A stretch of 64,000 bases of DNA from Nonomuraea angiospora (GTDB lineage: Bacteria; Actinomycetota; Actinomycetes; Streptosporangiales; Streptosporangiaceae): the NCBI RefSeq assembly GCF_014873145.1, contig NZ_JADBEK010000001.1, positions 3,162,001 through 3,226,000 on the forward strand. The letters are read 5' to 3'. Both the position numbers and the translations under genes were made by a program. How positions within the stretch are numbered: position 1 is the stretch's first letter; every line of letters starts with the position of its first letter. Under the pieces are notes generated by a model. The model saw only the letters and a program-made list of their open reading frames with translations. It was not told the DNA's origin and made no database searches. Below are positions 30,639-38,630 of this stretch, in pieces.

Positions 30639-30697
30639 ACATACGGCGACAGCGCTCCGGCCCGCCTGACATCCAGAGACGGACATACGGCGACAGC
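30639..30697 (+). repeat. Short direct repeats downstream of the TetR-like gene
   Basis: The 15-mer ACATACGGCGACAGC occurs at 30639-30653 and 30683-30697, within a longer imperfect repeat of about 32 bp, just before the terminator hairpin. Confidence 0.7.
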
Positions 30698-30700
30698 ACC

Positions 30701-30737
30701 CCGGCCCCGCCCGCGGCGATCCCGCGGGCGGGGCCGG
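30701..30737 (+). terminator. Strong hairpin terminator
   Basis: Perfect 16-bp stem (CCGGCCCCGCCCGCGG and its complement) with a 5-nt loop, followed by GGGTTTCG. It ends the transcript of the TetR-like ligand-domain gene before the tetR operator. Confidence 0.75.
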
Positions 30738-30763
30738 GGGTTTCGCATGCTCTGGCCAAGAGA

Positions 30764-30799
30764 CTGAACACGCGTTTAGCATGCTGAACATGTGTTCAG
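30764..30799. promoter_or_regulatory. Double operator over the tetR start
   Basis: CTGAACA-TG-TGTTCAG (30784-30799) is a perfect inverted repeat overlapping the start codon. A related CTGAACA-CG-CGTTTAG (30764-30779, 5 of 7 arm bases paired) lies exactly 20 bp upstream, two helical turns away. The arrangement fits cooperative autorepression by the TetR protein encoded immediately downstream. Confidence 0.65.
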
Positions 30800-31440
30800 C
30801 GCATGCGGACCTGACCGCCCAGGCCAAGATCCGGGACGCGGCCATCGCCCACTTCGCCCGCGACGGCTTCCAGAAGACGAACCTGCGGGCCGTCGCCGCC
30901 ACCGCGGGCGTGAGCGCCGCCCTGGTCATCCACCACTTCGGCAGCAAGGAGAAGCTGCGCGGCGCCTGCGACGACCATGTGCTCGGCGTGCTGGTACGCC
31001 GGGCGCACGAGGCCGGGACGTCCGGCCTGCTGGGCGAGTTCATGGCGAACCCGGAGGAGTACCAGCTCCAGGTGCGCTACATGGTCCGGGCGATCGAGGA
31101 GGACACCCCGGCGGGGGCCAGGTTCGCCGACGCGCTGGTGGCCGAGTCGGAGTCGATCCTGCGGGCCGGGATCGCCGAAGGTTCGGTGCGGCCGTCCTCG
31201 GACGTTCGGGCGCTGGCCGTGCTCACCGTGCTGACCAGCCTGGCCACGCTGACCATGGCCCCGCCGCTGACGCGCGCGCTCGGGCACGACGGCTTCGGCC
31301 CCGAGGTCCTGCGCCGGATGACGCTGCCCACGCTGGAGCTCTTCACCCACGGCCTGTACGCGGACGACGCGCCGCTGAAGGCGGCCAAGGCCGCCTGGGA
31401 GGCCGCCCAGGAGAGCAGCCGCTCAAGAGAACAGGGATGA
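30781..31440 (+). CDS. TetR-family transcriptional regulator
   Basis: 219-aa repressor. The N-terminal HTH reads KIRDAAIAHFARDGFQKTNLRAVAATAGVSAALVIHHFGSKEKLR when joined from residues about 15-60, and a larger ligand-binding C-terminal domain follows. Start is ATG 30781 or 30790; no ribosome site fits either, and the operator covers both, so a leaderless transcript is likely. It ends 4 bp before the methyltransferase start and probably controls its own two-gene operon. The inducer is unknown. Confidence 0.9.
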   Translation: MLNMCSAHADLTAQAKIRDAAIAHFARDGFQKTNLRAVAATAGVSAALVIHHFGSKEKLRGACDDHVLGVLVRRAHEAGTSGLLGEFMANPEEYQLQVRYMVRAIEEDTPAGARFADALVAESESILRAGIAEGSVRPSSDVRALAVLTVLTSLATLTMAPPLTRALGHDGFGPEVLRRMTLPTLELFTHGLYADDAPLKAAKAAWEAAQESSRSREQG

Positions 31441-31444
31441 ATGA

Positions 31445-32269
31445 ATGATGGCGACCCCGCTTCCCGCTCTGACCCCCCTCCAGGACACCCTGTGGCTGAC
31501 GCTGTGCGGCAGGGCGCTCGACAACCGCCTGCCGCGCCCCGTCCTGGGCGACCGGATGGCCGACGAGATCGTCCGCAAGGTCGGCTACGACTACGGCAAG
31601 CTCCACATCCCCTCCTCCAGCGCCCTCTACATCGCGCACCGGGCCAGGAAGCTGGACGAGATCGCCCGGCGCTTCCTCGCCCGCCACCCTGACGCGATCG
31701 GCCTGGACCTGGGGACCGGCCTCGACAGCCGGGCGCTGCGCGTCGCCCCGCCGCCCACCGCCGCATGGCACGACGTCGACTTCCCCGAGGTCGTCGCCGC
31801 CCGGCGGCGGCTGCTGCCGGAGGACGCCAGGCCCCACGACCTCGCCGCGGACGTCACCGACCCCGCGTGGCTGGACGGCCTGCCCACCGACCGGCCGGCG
31901 GTGATCGTCGCCGACGGGCTGATCGCGTTCCTGTCCCTGGAGGAGATGATCGCGCTGGTGAACCGCCTCATCGGCCACTTCCCCACCGGCGAGATCGCCT
32001 TCAACGGCTACAGCAGGTTCGCCGTGTGGGCCCAGAAGCGGGTCGCCGTCGGCAGGAACGTCGTCGACGTCTCCAAGTTCCCCGGACTCGACGACCCACG
32101 GGAGCCCGAACGCTGGCACCCGAAGCTGAAGCTGGTCAAGGAGGTCCTCATGACGCGGGAGCCGGAGGTGGCCGGGTTCCCGGCCTGGCTGCGGCTGATG
32201 AACCGCCTGACCGCCCCCAGCGCGGCACTGTCGCGGAAGGGGAACGTCGTTCTCCATTACCGGTTCTAA
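31445..32269 (+). CDS. Leucine-carboxyl-methyltransferase-type (PPM1/TcmP) SAM methyltransferase
   Basis: 274-aa class I methyltransferase. The LCM-family pattern is visible: TLWLTLCGRALDNR near the N-terminus, SAM motif IGLDLGTGLDSRALRV, HDVDFPEVVAARRRLLP (family-specific acidic motif 2) and VIVADGLIAFLSLEEM. Bacterial members are often O-methyltransferases of polyketides or other small molecules. Two consecutive ATGs (31445, 31448) follow the tetR stop by 4 bp. The operon with tetR suggests a detoxifying or signalling modification induced by the TetR ligand, which is inference. Confidence 0.88.
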   Translation: MMATPLPALTPLQDTLWLTLCGRALDNRLPRPVLGDRMADEIVRKVGYDYGKLHIPSSSALYIAHRARKLDEIARRFLARHPDAIGLDLGTGLDSRALRVAPPPTAAWHDVDFPEVVAARRRLLPEDARPHDLAADVTDPAWLDGLPTDRPAVIVADGLIAFLSLEEMIALVNRLIGHFPTGEIAFNGYSRFAVWAQKRVAVGRNVVDVSKFPGLDDPREPERWHPKLKLVKEVLMTREPEVAGFPAWLRLMNRLTAPSAALSRKGNVVLHYRF

Positions 32270-32274
32270 GGGCT

Positions 32275-32291
32275 AGACTGATTGTCAGTCT
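32275..32291. promoter_or_regulatory. Perfect palindrome AGACTGA-TTG-TCAGTCT
   Basis: A 7-bp inverted repeat with 3-nt centre in the 46-bp gap between the methyltransferase and the epimerase. Without a GC-rich stem it is a poor terminator. The symmetry and position upstream of the epimerase start (32316) fit a TetR-class operator, different in sequence from the CTGAACA operator of the local tetR. Confidence 0.5.
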
Positions 32292-32315
32292 CACTGATGA
32301 TTTGGAGAGCTGACC

Positions 32316-33269
32316 ATGATTCTGATCACCGGCGGGCTGGGCTTCATCGGCACGCACACCACCCAGGCCCTGCTCGACCTCGGCGAATCCTGCGTGCTCG
32401 TCCAGCGCAGGCCCGCCGTACTGCCCGAGAGGTTCGCGAACGCGCCCGTCGTCGTCGAACAGGCCGACCTCACCGACGAGGCGGCCCTCCTGGCCGTCGG
32501 CGAGCGGCACAAGATCACCGGCATCCTGCACCTGGCCGGCTCCATCCCGTGGCCGCCCGGTGCGTACCAGCCCCTGGAGGGCGCGGACAAGTCCATCCGG
32601 AGCCTCCTGAACGTGTTCCGCGCCGCGAGCGAGTGGCAGGTGGCGCGGCTCGGCCTGGCCAGCACGATCGGCGTGTACGGCGGCGTCACCGGCGAGGGCG
32701 CGCTCAAGGAGGACCTCCCCCTGCCGATGATGTCACCCCACCCGATCCCGGCGTTCAAGAAGATCGGCGAGCTGCTCGGCGACCATCTGGCCGGCGCCAT
32801 GGGCCTCGACGTGGTCCACTACCGCATCGGCGCCATCTGGGGCCCGCTCGGCCACCCCCAGTCGCCGTTCTTCGCCGCGCCCCAGCTCGTGCACGCGTCC
32901 GCCCGGGGCACCGAACCCGACCTGTCCGCGCTGCGCGCCGGCGCGTACGCGCAGGACGGCATCGACCTGTGCTACGTGAAGGACTGCGGCCGCGCCCTCG
33001 CCCTGCTCCAGCTCGCGGACCGGCTGTCGCACCGCACGTACAACGTGGCCTCCGGCAGGGCGACGACCAACGGCGAGGTCGCCGCGGCGATCAGGAAGCT
33101 CGTCCCCGACGCCCGCGTCGGCCTCCCCGAGGGCCGCGACCCCGCCGCGCGCGACACCTGGCTCGACATCACCCGCCTGCGTGAGGACACGGGATACGAG
33201 CCCGCCTACGACACCGAGCGGGCGGTCGCCGACTACCTGGGCTGGCTGCGCGCCGGGAACGAGCGCTAG
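32316..33269 (+). CDS. NAD-dependent epimerase/dehydratase (extended SDR)
   Basis: 317-aa Rossmann protein with MILITGGLGFIGTHTTQAL (NAD(P) motif GxxGxxG), LHLAGS, and LASTIGVYGG. The catalytic YxxxK is hard to find: at the expected place the sequence is PIPAFKKIGELLG, so tyrosine appears replaced. It may be a reductase or epimerase with altered catalysis. GGAGAG lies 12 nt before the start. The neighbouring methyltransferase and palindrome suggest an induced small-molecule modification unit. Confidence 0.82.
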   Translation: MILITGGLGFIGTHTTQALLDLGESCVLVQRRPAVLPERFANAPVVVEQADLTDEAALLAVGERHKITGILHLAGSIPWPPGAYQPLEGADKSIRSLLNVFRAASEWQVARLGLASTIGVYGGVTGEGALKEDLPLPMMSPHPIPAFKKIGELLGDHLAGAMGLDVVHYRIGAIWGPLGHPQSPFFAAPQLVHASARGTEPDLSALRAGAYAQDGIDLCYVKDCGRALALLQLADRLSHRTYNVASGRATTNGEVAAAIRKLVPDARVGLPEGRDPAARDTWLDITRLREDTGYEPAYDTERAVADYLGWLRAGNER

Positions 33270-33273
33270 GCGC

Positions 33274-34461
33274 TCAGCCTCCGAGAGCGGCCAGGCGGCC
33301 CACCGTACCGTCGATGACCTGCGTGTAGACCGCCTCGGTGAGCTCGGCCACGCGCGCCCAGCCGTACCTCTCCCGGGCCCTGAGCGCCCCGGCGGCGGCG
33401 AGCTCCGCCCGCCTGCGCGGGTGGTCGAGCACGTCGCTCAGCGCCCTGGCCAGGGCGCGCGGGCGGCGCGGCGGCACCAGGACGCCGCAGCCGGCGACCG
33501 TGTCCAGGTGCCCCCCGACCGCCGAGGCCACGACGGGCACGCCGCACGCCATCGCCTCGATCGCCACCATGCCGAACGGCTCGTACCACGGCACCGCCAC
33601 CAGGACGTCGGCCGAGCGCATCAGCGCCGGCACGTGCTCGCGCGGCACGCTGCCGATCACGTGGACCCGGCGTTCGAGCCCGTACGCCCGCGCCAGCTCG
33701 TACAGCCTGACCGCCTCCTCGTCGTCCTCACCGCCGCCCGCGATCACCAGGTCGGCGTCCGGGATCCGGCGCAGCGCCCTGATCACGGTGTCCACGCCCT
33801 TGCGCGGCACCAGCCTGCCGATGCTGAGGATCATCCTGCCGCCCGTGCCCGGCGCCACGGGCCCGTCGGGGCGGAACACCGACAGGTCCACCCCGCACGG
33901 CACGACCGCGATGCGCCGCTCGGGGACGCCCATCGCGCGCAGCTCGGCCACCTCGTCGCCGCAGGTGGCCAGCACGGCGTCGGCGCGCCTGCCGATCGCG
34001 CGCTCGGTGTCGATCCGGTGGGCGGGGCTGGTGTCGGCGTCGCCCTGCCAGCGCCGCTTGACGGTGCCGAGCGCGTGGAACGTCTGCACCACCGGCACCC
34101 CGCCGGCCGCCTGCAGCGCCGCCTGCCCGCTCATCCAGAAGTGGGCGTGGACGACGTCCGGGGGGCTCGCGGCCCAGCGGTCGGCCAGGCGCGCGGCGAA
34201 CTCCCCCAGGTACGGGGGCAGCTCGTCCTTGGGGAGGGGGACCGGCGGGCCGGCCGTGACGTACTCGACCGTGACGCCCGGCGCCATGATGACCGACCGG
34301 GGCTGCCGCTCGGACGAGCGCCGGGTGTGGACGACGACCGTGTGCCCGCGCCCGGCCAGCGCGCGGGCCAGTTCGGCGACGTGGACGTTCTGGCCGCCGG
34401 AGTCGACGCCGCCGACCGGCGCCAGCGGGTCCGCGTGCTCGGAGATGAGATCTATCTTCAC
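33274..34461 (-). CDS. GT4-type glycosyltransferase
   Basis: 395-aa retaining glycosyltransferase of the GT-B fold. The N-terminus KIDLISEHADPLAPVGGVDS and GGQNVHVAELARALAGRGH resembles sucrose-synthase-like GT4 enzymes. The C-terminal domain has SIGRLVPRKGVDTVIRAL and the nucleotide-sugar E-x7-E motif PWYEPFGMVAIEAMACG. It starts at GTG 34461, overlapping the GT9 gene's stop (GTGA). Donor and acceptor are unknown; coupling with GT9 and a heptose phosphatase points to extracellular polysaccharide or glycolipid synthesis. Confidence 0.9.
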   Translation of the reverse strand: MKIDLISEHADPLAPVGGVDSGGQNVHVAELARALAGRGHTVVVHTRRSSERQPRSVIMAPGVTVEYVTAGPPVPLPKDELPPYLGEFAARLADRWAASPPDVVHAHFWMSGQAALQAAGGVPVVQTFHALGTVKRRWQGDADTSPAHRIDTERAIGRRADAVLATCGDEVAELRAMGVPERRIAVVPCGVDLSVFRPDGPVAPGTGGRMILSIGRLVPRKGVDTVIRALRRIPDADLVIAGGGEDDEEAVRLYELARAYGLERRVHVIGSVPREHVPALMRSADVLVAVPWYEPFGMVAIEAMACGVPVVASAVGGHLDTVAGCGVLVPPRRPRALARALSDVLDHPRRRAELAAAGALRARERYGWARVAELTEAVYTQVIDGTVGRLAALGG

Positions 34462-35690
34462 TGCGTCAGCTCCCTTACTGCCTTGACCACCTGCTCGCTT
34501 GTCACGTGAGACAGGCACGGGTGCCCGGGCACCGGACAGTCGCGCGCCCTGCTCGCGCGGCAGGGCGCCTCCTGGTCTCCGAGCAGCACCGTGGGCACCC
34601 CGTACGGGGCCCACCGCGCCGCGGGGACGACGGGGGCGAACAGGCTCACGACCGGTGTCCCGACCGCCGCGGCCAGGTGCGCGGGGCCGGTGTTGCCCGC
34701 CACGAGCACGCTGGCGCCGTCGATGACGGCGGCGAGTTCGGCGAAGGTGGTCACGCCTCCGAGGTCGGCGGCGTCTTCGCCGGCCACGTAGGCGGTGAGG
34801 TCACGTTCGTTGCCGGTCACGACGACCCGGTGTCCGTCCTGCGCCAGCTCCCTCACGGTCCGCCGATGCCGTTCGGCCGGCCAGGTCCGCGCGGGGGCCG
34901 ATGCCCCTGGGTGCACCACGACGTACGTGCCTTTGCCGGCATCCGCGCCGGCGCCGGCCCCCAGCAGGTGCCCCAAATTTGCGCTGATATCCGGCAATGG
35001 CCGCTGAACAGCGAGTTTGCCGTCATCGCCCGCCGGCAGCTCGAACCCGGCCGCCCTGGCGACCGCCAGCATCCGCTCCGCCTCCGGCACGTCGACGCTC
35101 TCGTCCACGACGTGCCGCACGTCCAGGAGCGAGCCGGGGTAGTCGTTGCTGATGGCCGTGATCCTGCGGACGCCGGCCAGCCTGAGCAGCAGCGCCAGCG
35201 GGAGCGCCGACTGGTGGAACGAGGTGAGGATCACCGCCTCGTCCACGCCCGCGAGCCTGCCGACCAGGTCGGCCGCCTGCCCCTTGGTGACGGGCGGCGG
35301 GGTGTGGTCGATCCACGGGGCCCGCCATTCGATCACCCGGTCCACGCCGGGCAGCAGCTCGGCCGCCGCCCTGCCGCCGGGGCCGGCCAGGAAGACGACC
35401 TCGCGGGCCAGCGTGCGCACGGCCCTGACGGCGGGCCCGGCCAGCAGCACGTCGCCGGCGCCGTCCAGCCGAGCCACCAGCACCCGGCCCCGGTCGTCCG
35501 GGCCGCGGCGGCCGGCGGCGCGGACGACCGGCTTCCTGGCCGACGCGCGCGGGACGGTTCGCATCCTGCGGCGCGGGGGCGAACCGCACAGCACCGCTCC
35601 CGGCATCCGGCCGCTCGTCGCCGCCTGCGCGCGCGGGCACCAGGTGGCGGCCGGGTCGTGGAACATCGCGTCGATGCCGAGAAACCTCAT
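34458..35690 (-). CDS. GT9 (heptosyltransferase-type) glycosyltransferase with foreign N-terminus
   Basis: 410-aa open frame. From about residue 68 it is a GT9 enzyme: RVLVARLDGAGDVLLAGPAVRA, then VHPGASAPARTWPAERHRR and VLVAGNTGPAHLAAAVGTPVVSLFAPV, the ADP-heptose-transferase-like C-terminal motif. The first 15 residues, MRFLGIDAMFHDPAA, instead match the beginning of CmcH/NodU-type carbamoyltransferases (MRILG-x-N-AxFHDPAA). A good ribosome site (GAGGGGG) precedes ATG 35690. Residues 16-67 resemble neither family. I infer an in-frame fusion after deletion of most of a carbamoyltransferase gene. An internal ATG at 35564 could give the normal GT9 protein. Confidence 0.85.
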   Translation of the reverse strand: MRFLGIDAMFHDPAATWCPRAQAATSGRMPGAVLCGSPPRRRMRTVPRASARKPVVRAAGRRGPDDRGRVLVARLDGAGDVLLAGPAVRAVRTLAREVVFLAGPGGRAAAELLPGVDRVIEWRAPWIDHTPPPVTKGQAADLVGRLAGVDEAVILTSFHQSALPLALLLRLAGVRRITAISNDYPGSLLDVRHVVDESVDVPEAERMLAVARAAGFELPAGDDGKLAVQRPLPDISANLGHLLGAGAGADAGKGTYVVVHPGASAPARTWPAERHRRTVRELAQDGHRVVVTGNERDLTAYVAGEDAADLGGVTTFAELAAVIDGASVLVAGNTGPAHLAAAVGTPVVSLFAPVVPAARWAPYGVPTVLLGDQEAPCRASRARDCPVPGHPCLSHVTSEQVVKAVRELTQ

Positions 35691-35858
35691 CGTTCCCCCT
35701 CAGAGGCCGGGAACCGCTACCGAGAGGAGCGATGCTCCAACCTTCCCCATAGCGTTGAGCAGCGCAAACAGGAGAAACGGCCTGGAGTTGGTCACGTTGA
35801 GTAGTTGTTTGCCCGGTCAGGCCCCGGGTAGCTGGCGGACACGCGACGGAGGTGGAAG

Positions 35859-36449
35859 GTGTTCGAAAAGCGACGTCCCGGCGCGGTACTCTTCGACCGG
35901 GACGGGACCTTGATCAGGGACGTGCCGTACAACGGTGACCCGAAGCTCGTCGAGCCCATGCCGGGCGCGATGGAGGCGGTGGCCAGGCTCAGACGGGCCG
36001 AGGTGCCGGTGGCCGTGGTCACCAACCAGTCCGGCGTGGCCAAGGGCCTGCTGTCACCGGACGACATGGATCAGGTGAACGCCCGGGTGGAGGAGCTGCT
36101 GGGGCCGTTCGACGCGTGGGCGATCTGCGTGCACGACGACGCCGACGGCTGCACCTGCCGCAAACCGGCGCCCGGCCTCGTGATCAGGGCCGCCGCCGTG
36201 CTCGACGTCAGCCCCCGCGACTGCGTGGTCGTGGGGGACATCGGCAGGGACATGGAGGCGGCCAGGGCCGCCGGCGCCAGGGGCATCCTGGTCCCCACCC
36301 CGCAGACGCGCCAGGAGGAGATCATGCAGGCCACCGAGGTCGCGGACGACCTGATCGACGTCGTCGACCTGGTGCTCAGCGACGCGGAGGCGCCGGTGCC
36401 GGCCATCAGCGCCCCGTGGGCCCGCGCCCTCGGCTGGAGCCGCTGGTGA
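35859..36449 (+). CDS. HAD-IIIA phosphatase (GmhB-like heptose-1,7-bisphosphate phosphatase)
   Basis: 196-aa phosphatase with VLFDRDGTLIRDVPYN (nucleophile Asp13, acid Asp15), AVVTNQSGVAKG and CRKPAPGLV, then VVVGDIGRDMEAA. The loop CVHDDADGCTCRKP carries Cys/His residues that bind zinc in GmhB. The family removes the 7-phosphate of D-glycero-D-manno-heptose 1,7-bisphosphate or histidinol phosphate; here the adjacent GT9 favours heptose. GTG start at 35859 has GGAGGTGG upstream. Divergent from the GT9/GT4 pair across 168 bp. Confidence 0.88.
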   Translation: MFEKRRPGAVLFDRDGTLIRDVPYNGDPKLVEPMPGAMEAVARLRRAEVPVAVVTNQSGVAKGLLSPDDMDQVNARVEELLGPFDAWAICVHDDADGCTCRKPAPGLVIRAAAVLDVSPRDCVVVGDIGRDMEAARAAGARGILVPTPQTRQEEIMQATEVADDLIDVVDLVLSDAEAPVPAISAPWARALGWSRW

Positions 36450-36495
36450 GCCGGCGGAGGTATGAGAGCAGGTCGCGTGGGTAGGCGCCAGCACC

Positions 36496-36738
36496 ATGAT
36501 GATGCTCGACTGGACCCGCAGGGCCGCCTGCCTCGACCTGGACCCGGAATTGTTCTTCCCGATCTCTCTGGAAGGGCCCAGCCAGTCACAGGCCGAACGG
36601 GCCAAGCACGTGTGCGCCGGCTGCCCCGTACGTGAGCCGTGCCTGGAGTACGCGCTGACCACGCGGCAGGCGTACGGCGTGTGGGGTGGCACCGACCCGC
36701 AGCAGCGCAGGGAGCTCGTCCTGCGCTCGGCCGCCTGA
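36496..36738 (+). CDS. WhiB-family iron-sulfur transcriptional regulator
   Basis: 80-aa Wbl protein. Four cysteines hold a [4Fe-4S] cluster: RAACLD (Cys12) and KHVCAGCPVREPCLEYAL (C-x2-C-x5-C). The turn GVWGGTD and a basic tail follow, as in Wbl proteins that bind sigma factor region 4. Three ATGs in a row (36496, 36499, 36502) make the exact start uncertain. Only 46 bp separate it from the HAD gene. The paralogue type cannot be fixed by eye. Confidence 0.93.
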   Translation: MMMLDWTRRAACLDLDPELFFPISLEGPSQSQAERAKHVCAGCPVREPCLEYALTTRQAYGVWGGTDPQQRRELVLRSAA

Positions 36739-36751
36739 CCGACCCCCCGGC

Positions 36752-37234
36752 TCAGCCGGGAAGAGCCGCAGCGAGGAAGCGCTCCCGCTCGGCCGCCTCC
36801 AGGTGGTCGCTGAACAGCACGCCGTCGAGGTGGTCGACCTCGTGCTGCAGCACCCGGGCCAGCACCCCCAGCGCGCGGACCGTCACAGGCTTGCCCAGCA
36901 TGTCGCGGCCACGCGCTGTGACCATGTAGGAACGTTCCAGTGGCCACCACAGCCCCGGCGCCGACAGGCACGCCTCGTCGGCCGTGACCCGCCGCTCCGA
37001 CAGCTCGAGGCGCGGGTTGACCAGATGGCCCGACTTGCCGTCGTAGGAGTAGACCACCACCCGTACCGGCTCGCCCACCTGCGGCGCCGCCAGGCCCGCG
37101 CGGCCGGCGCCGGCGCGCATGGTGGCGGTCAGCGACTTGACCAGGCGCCGCAGCTCCCGGTCGAAGTCTTGGACCGGCTCCGCGACCGAACGCAGCACCG
37201 GATCGTCGAACGTGCGAATAGGCCGGACCGTCAC
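36752..37234 (-). CDS. def: Peptide deformylase
   Basis: 160-aa metalloenzyme that removes the formyl group from nascent N-terminal methionine. All three motifs are present: GRAGLAAPQVG (motif 1), DEACLSAPG (motif 2, Cys metal ligand; the usual Gly of EGCLS is Ala) and QHEVDHLDG (motif 3, His ligands and catalytic Glu). Convergent with whiB, 13 bp between stops. Actinomycetes often carry two or more deformylases; this may not be the only one. Confidence 0.94.
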   Translation of the reverse strand: MTVRPIRTFDDPVLRSVAEPVQDFDRELRRLVKSLTATMRAGAGRAGLAAPQVGEPVRVVVYSYDGKSGHLVNPRLELSERRVTADEACLSAPGLWWPLERSYMVTARGRDMLGKPVTVRALGVLARVLQHEVDHLDGVLFSDHLEAAERERFLAAALPG

Positions 37235-37386
37235 CCGCTACTCCCCGATAGGCCGCGTCGTCACCGTCAACGTTTCCCGTGACCGCGCCTCGCCAATCCC
37301 TGAGGACCTGGCTTGTAGCACAGCGGTAACAGAGGGGACCCGCGGGCGAAACCACCCGAAAGCAGTATCGGAGGGTGATCTCACTT

Positions 37387-37437
37387 GCGTCACACGTGCC
37401 TGTGATGCCTGGCCGGGTGCTCGGGGCCCGGCCAGGC
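37387..37437 (+). promoter_or_regulatory. Leader palindrome and attenuator-like hairpin
   Basis: A TCACA-N6-TGTGA inverted repeat (37390-37405) is followed by a perfect 11-bp stem GCCTGGCCGGG / CCCGGCCAGGC with 9-nt loop (37407-37437). The stem ends 26 nt before the start of the uroporphyrinogen-synthase-like gene. The position suits a regulated terminator or an RNA-binding site in the leader; the palindrome could be an operator. Confidence 0.5.
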
Positions 37438-37463
37438 GTCTTCGACTACCTGGAGGTGCCGGC

Positions 37464-38630
37464 ATGAGCGTGCTTGCCCTTGAGGGCGGGTCCTCCCCGG
37501 AGACGGCCCCCGACGCCCTGGCGGGCTTCACGGTCGGCGTGACCGCGACGAGGCGGCGCGAGGAGTTCGGCGCGCTGCTGGAGCGGCGCGGCGCCCGGGT
37601 GGTCAGCGCCCCCGCGATCCGGCTGGTCCCGCTGGCCGAGGACGCCGACCTGCTCGCCGCGACCCGGCTCAGCCTGGCCGAGCCGCTCGACGACGTGGTG
37701 GTCACCACCGGCGTCGGCTTCCGCGGGTGGATGGCCGCCGCCGAGGGCTGGGGCCTGTCGGCCGATCTGGGCGAGCACCTGGCGAACGCGCGGCTGCTGA
37801 CCCGCGGCCCCAAGGCCCGGGGCGCGGTACGCGCCGCCGGCCTCAACGACCACTGGACGCCTGCCACCGAGTCGTGCCAGGAGGTCAAGCAGTACCTGCT
37901 CGACCAGGACCTGCGCGGGCGGCGCATCGCGGTGCAGCAGCACGGCGAGCCGCTCAGCGACTTCGTGGCGGACCTGCGCGAGGCGGGGGCCGAGGTGATC
38001 GAGATCCCGGTCTACCGGTGGCTGCCGTACCGCGACATCTCGCCGCTGCGCCGCCTCATCAGCCAGACCATCTCCGGCTCGGTGGACGCGGTGGCCTTCA
38101 CCAGCGCGCCCGCCGTGCACGCGATGCTGGGCGCGGCCCGCTCGGAAGGGCTGGAGGAGTCGCTGCTGGCGGCCTTCAGCGGGACGGTCGTGGCCGCCTG
38201 CGTCGGGCCCGTCACCGCCGAGCCGCTGACCTCGCGCGGCGTGCCGACGCTGCAGCCCGAACGCTCGCGCCTCGGCGCGCTGGCCCGCGCCCTGGCCCGG
38301 CACCTGCCCGAGCACGGGGTGACCCGGCTCGTGGCGGGCGAGCACCGGCTGGAGATCCGCGGCCACGCGGTGGTGGTGGACGGCGAGCTGCGCCCGCTGC
38401 CCCCGGCCCCGATGGCGGTGCTCAAGCGCCTGGCCGACAAGCCGGGTCACGTGGTGTCCCGCGCCGACCTGCGTACCGTGCTGCCCGGCAGCATCGCGCG
38501 CGACTCGGCCGAGCACGCGGTGGAGATGGCGATCACGCGGCTGCGGCGGGCGCTCGGGCCGAGCGGGATCGTGGAGACGGTGGTCAAGCGCGGCTACCGG
38601 CTGGCCTGCCAGTACGAGGCGGGGCTGTGA
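37464..38630 (+). CDS. Uroporphyrinogen-III synthase-like protein with winged-helix domain
   Basis: 388 aa in two parts. Residues 15-270 resemble HemD (GFTVGVTATRRREEFGALLERRGA, VVVTTGVGFRGWM, GSVDAVAFTSAPAVHAML). Residues 285-388 form an OmpR/PhoB-type winged-helix (LPPAPMAVLKRLADKPGHVVSRADLRTVLPG, VEMAITRLRRALG, IVETVVKRGYRLA). This bifunctional layout is known in actinobacteria beside a CbiX-like gene and nitrite reductase (Rv0260c-Rv0259c), where it may be a tetrapyrrole-sensing regulator. ATG 37464 has TGGAGGT upstream. No nirBD is within the window. Confidence 0.9.
   Translation: MSVLALEGGSSPETAPDALAGFTVGVTATRRREEFGALLERRGARVVSAPAIRLVPLAEDADLLAATRLSLAEPLDDVVVTTGVGFRGWMAAAEGWGLSADLGEHLANARLLTRGPKARGAVRAAGLNDHWTPATESCQEVKQYLLDQDLRGRRIAVQQHGEPLSDFVADLREAGAEVIEIPVYRWLPYRDISPLRRLISQTISGSVDAVAFTSAPAVHAMLGAARSEGLEESLLAAFSGTVVAACVGPVTAEPLTSRGVPTLQPERSRLGALARALARHLPEHGVTRLVAGEHRLEIRGHAVVVDGELRPLPPAPMAVLKRLADKPGHVVSRADLRTVLPGSIARDSAEHAVEMAITRLRRALGPSGIVETVVKRGYRLACQYEAGL

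Noticed and set aside
37390..37405. CRP-type site
   Set aside because: The half-sites are in the order TCACA-N6-TGTGA, the reverse of the CRP consensus TGTGA-N6-TCACA, so it was kept only as an unassigned palindrome.
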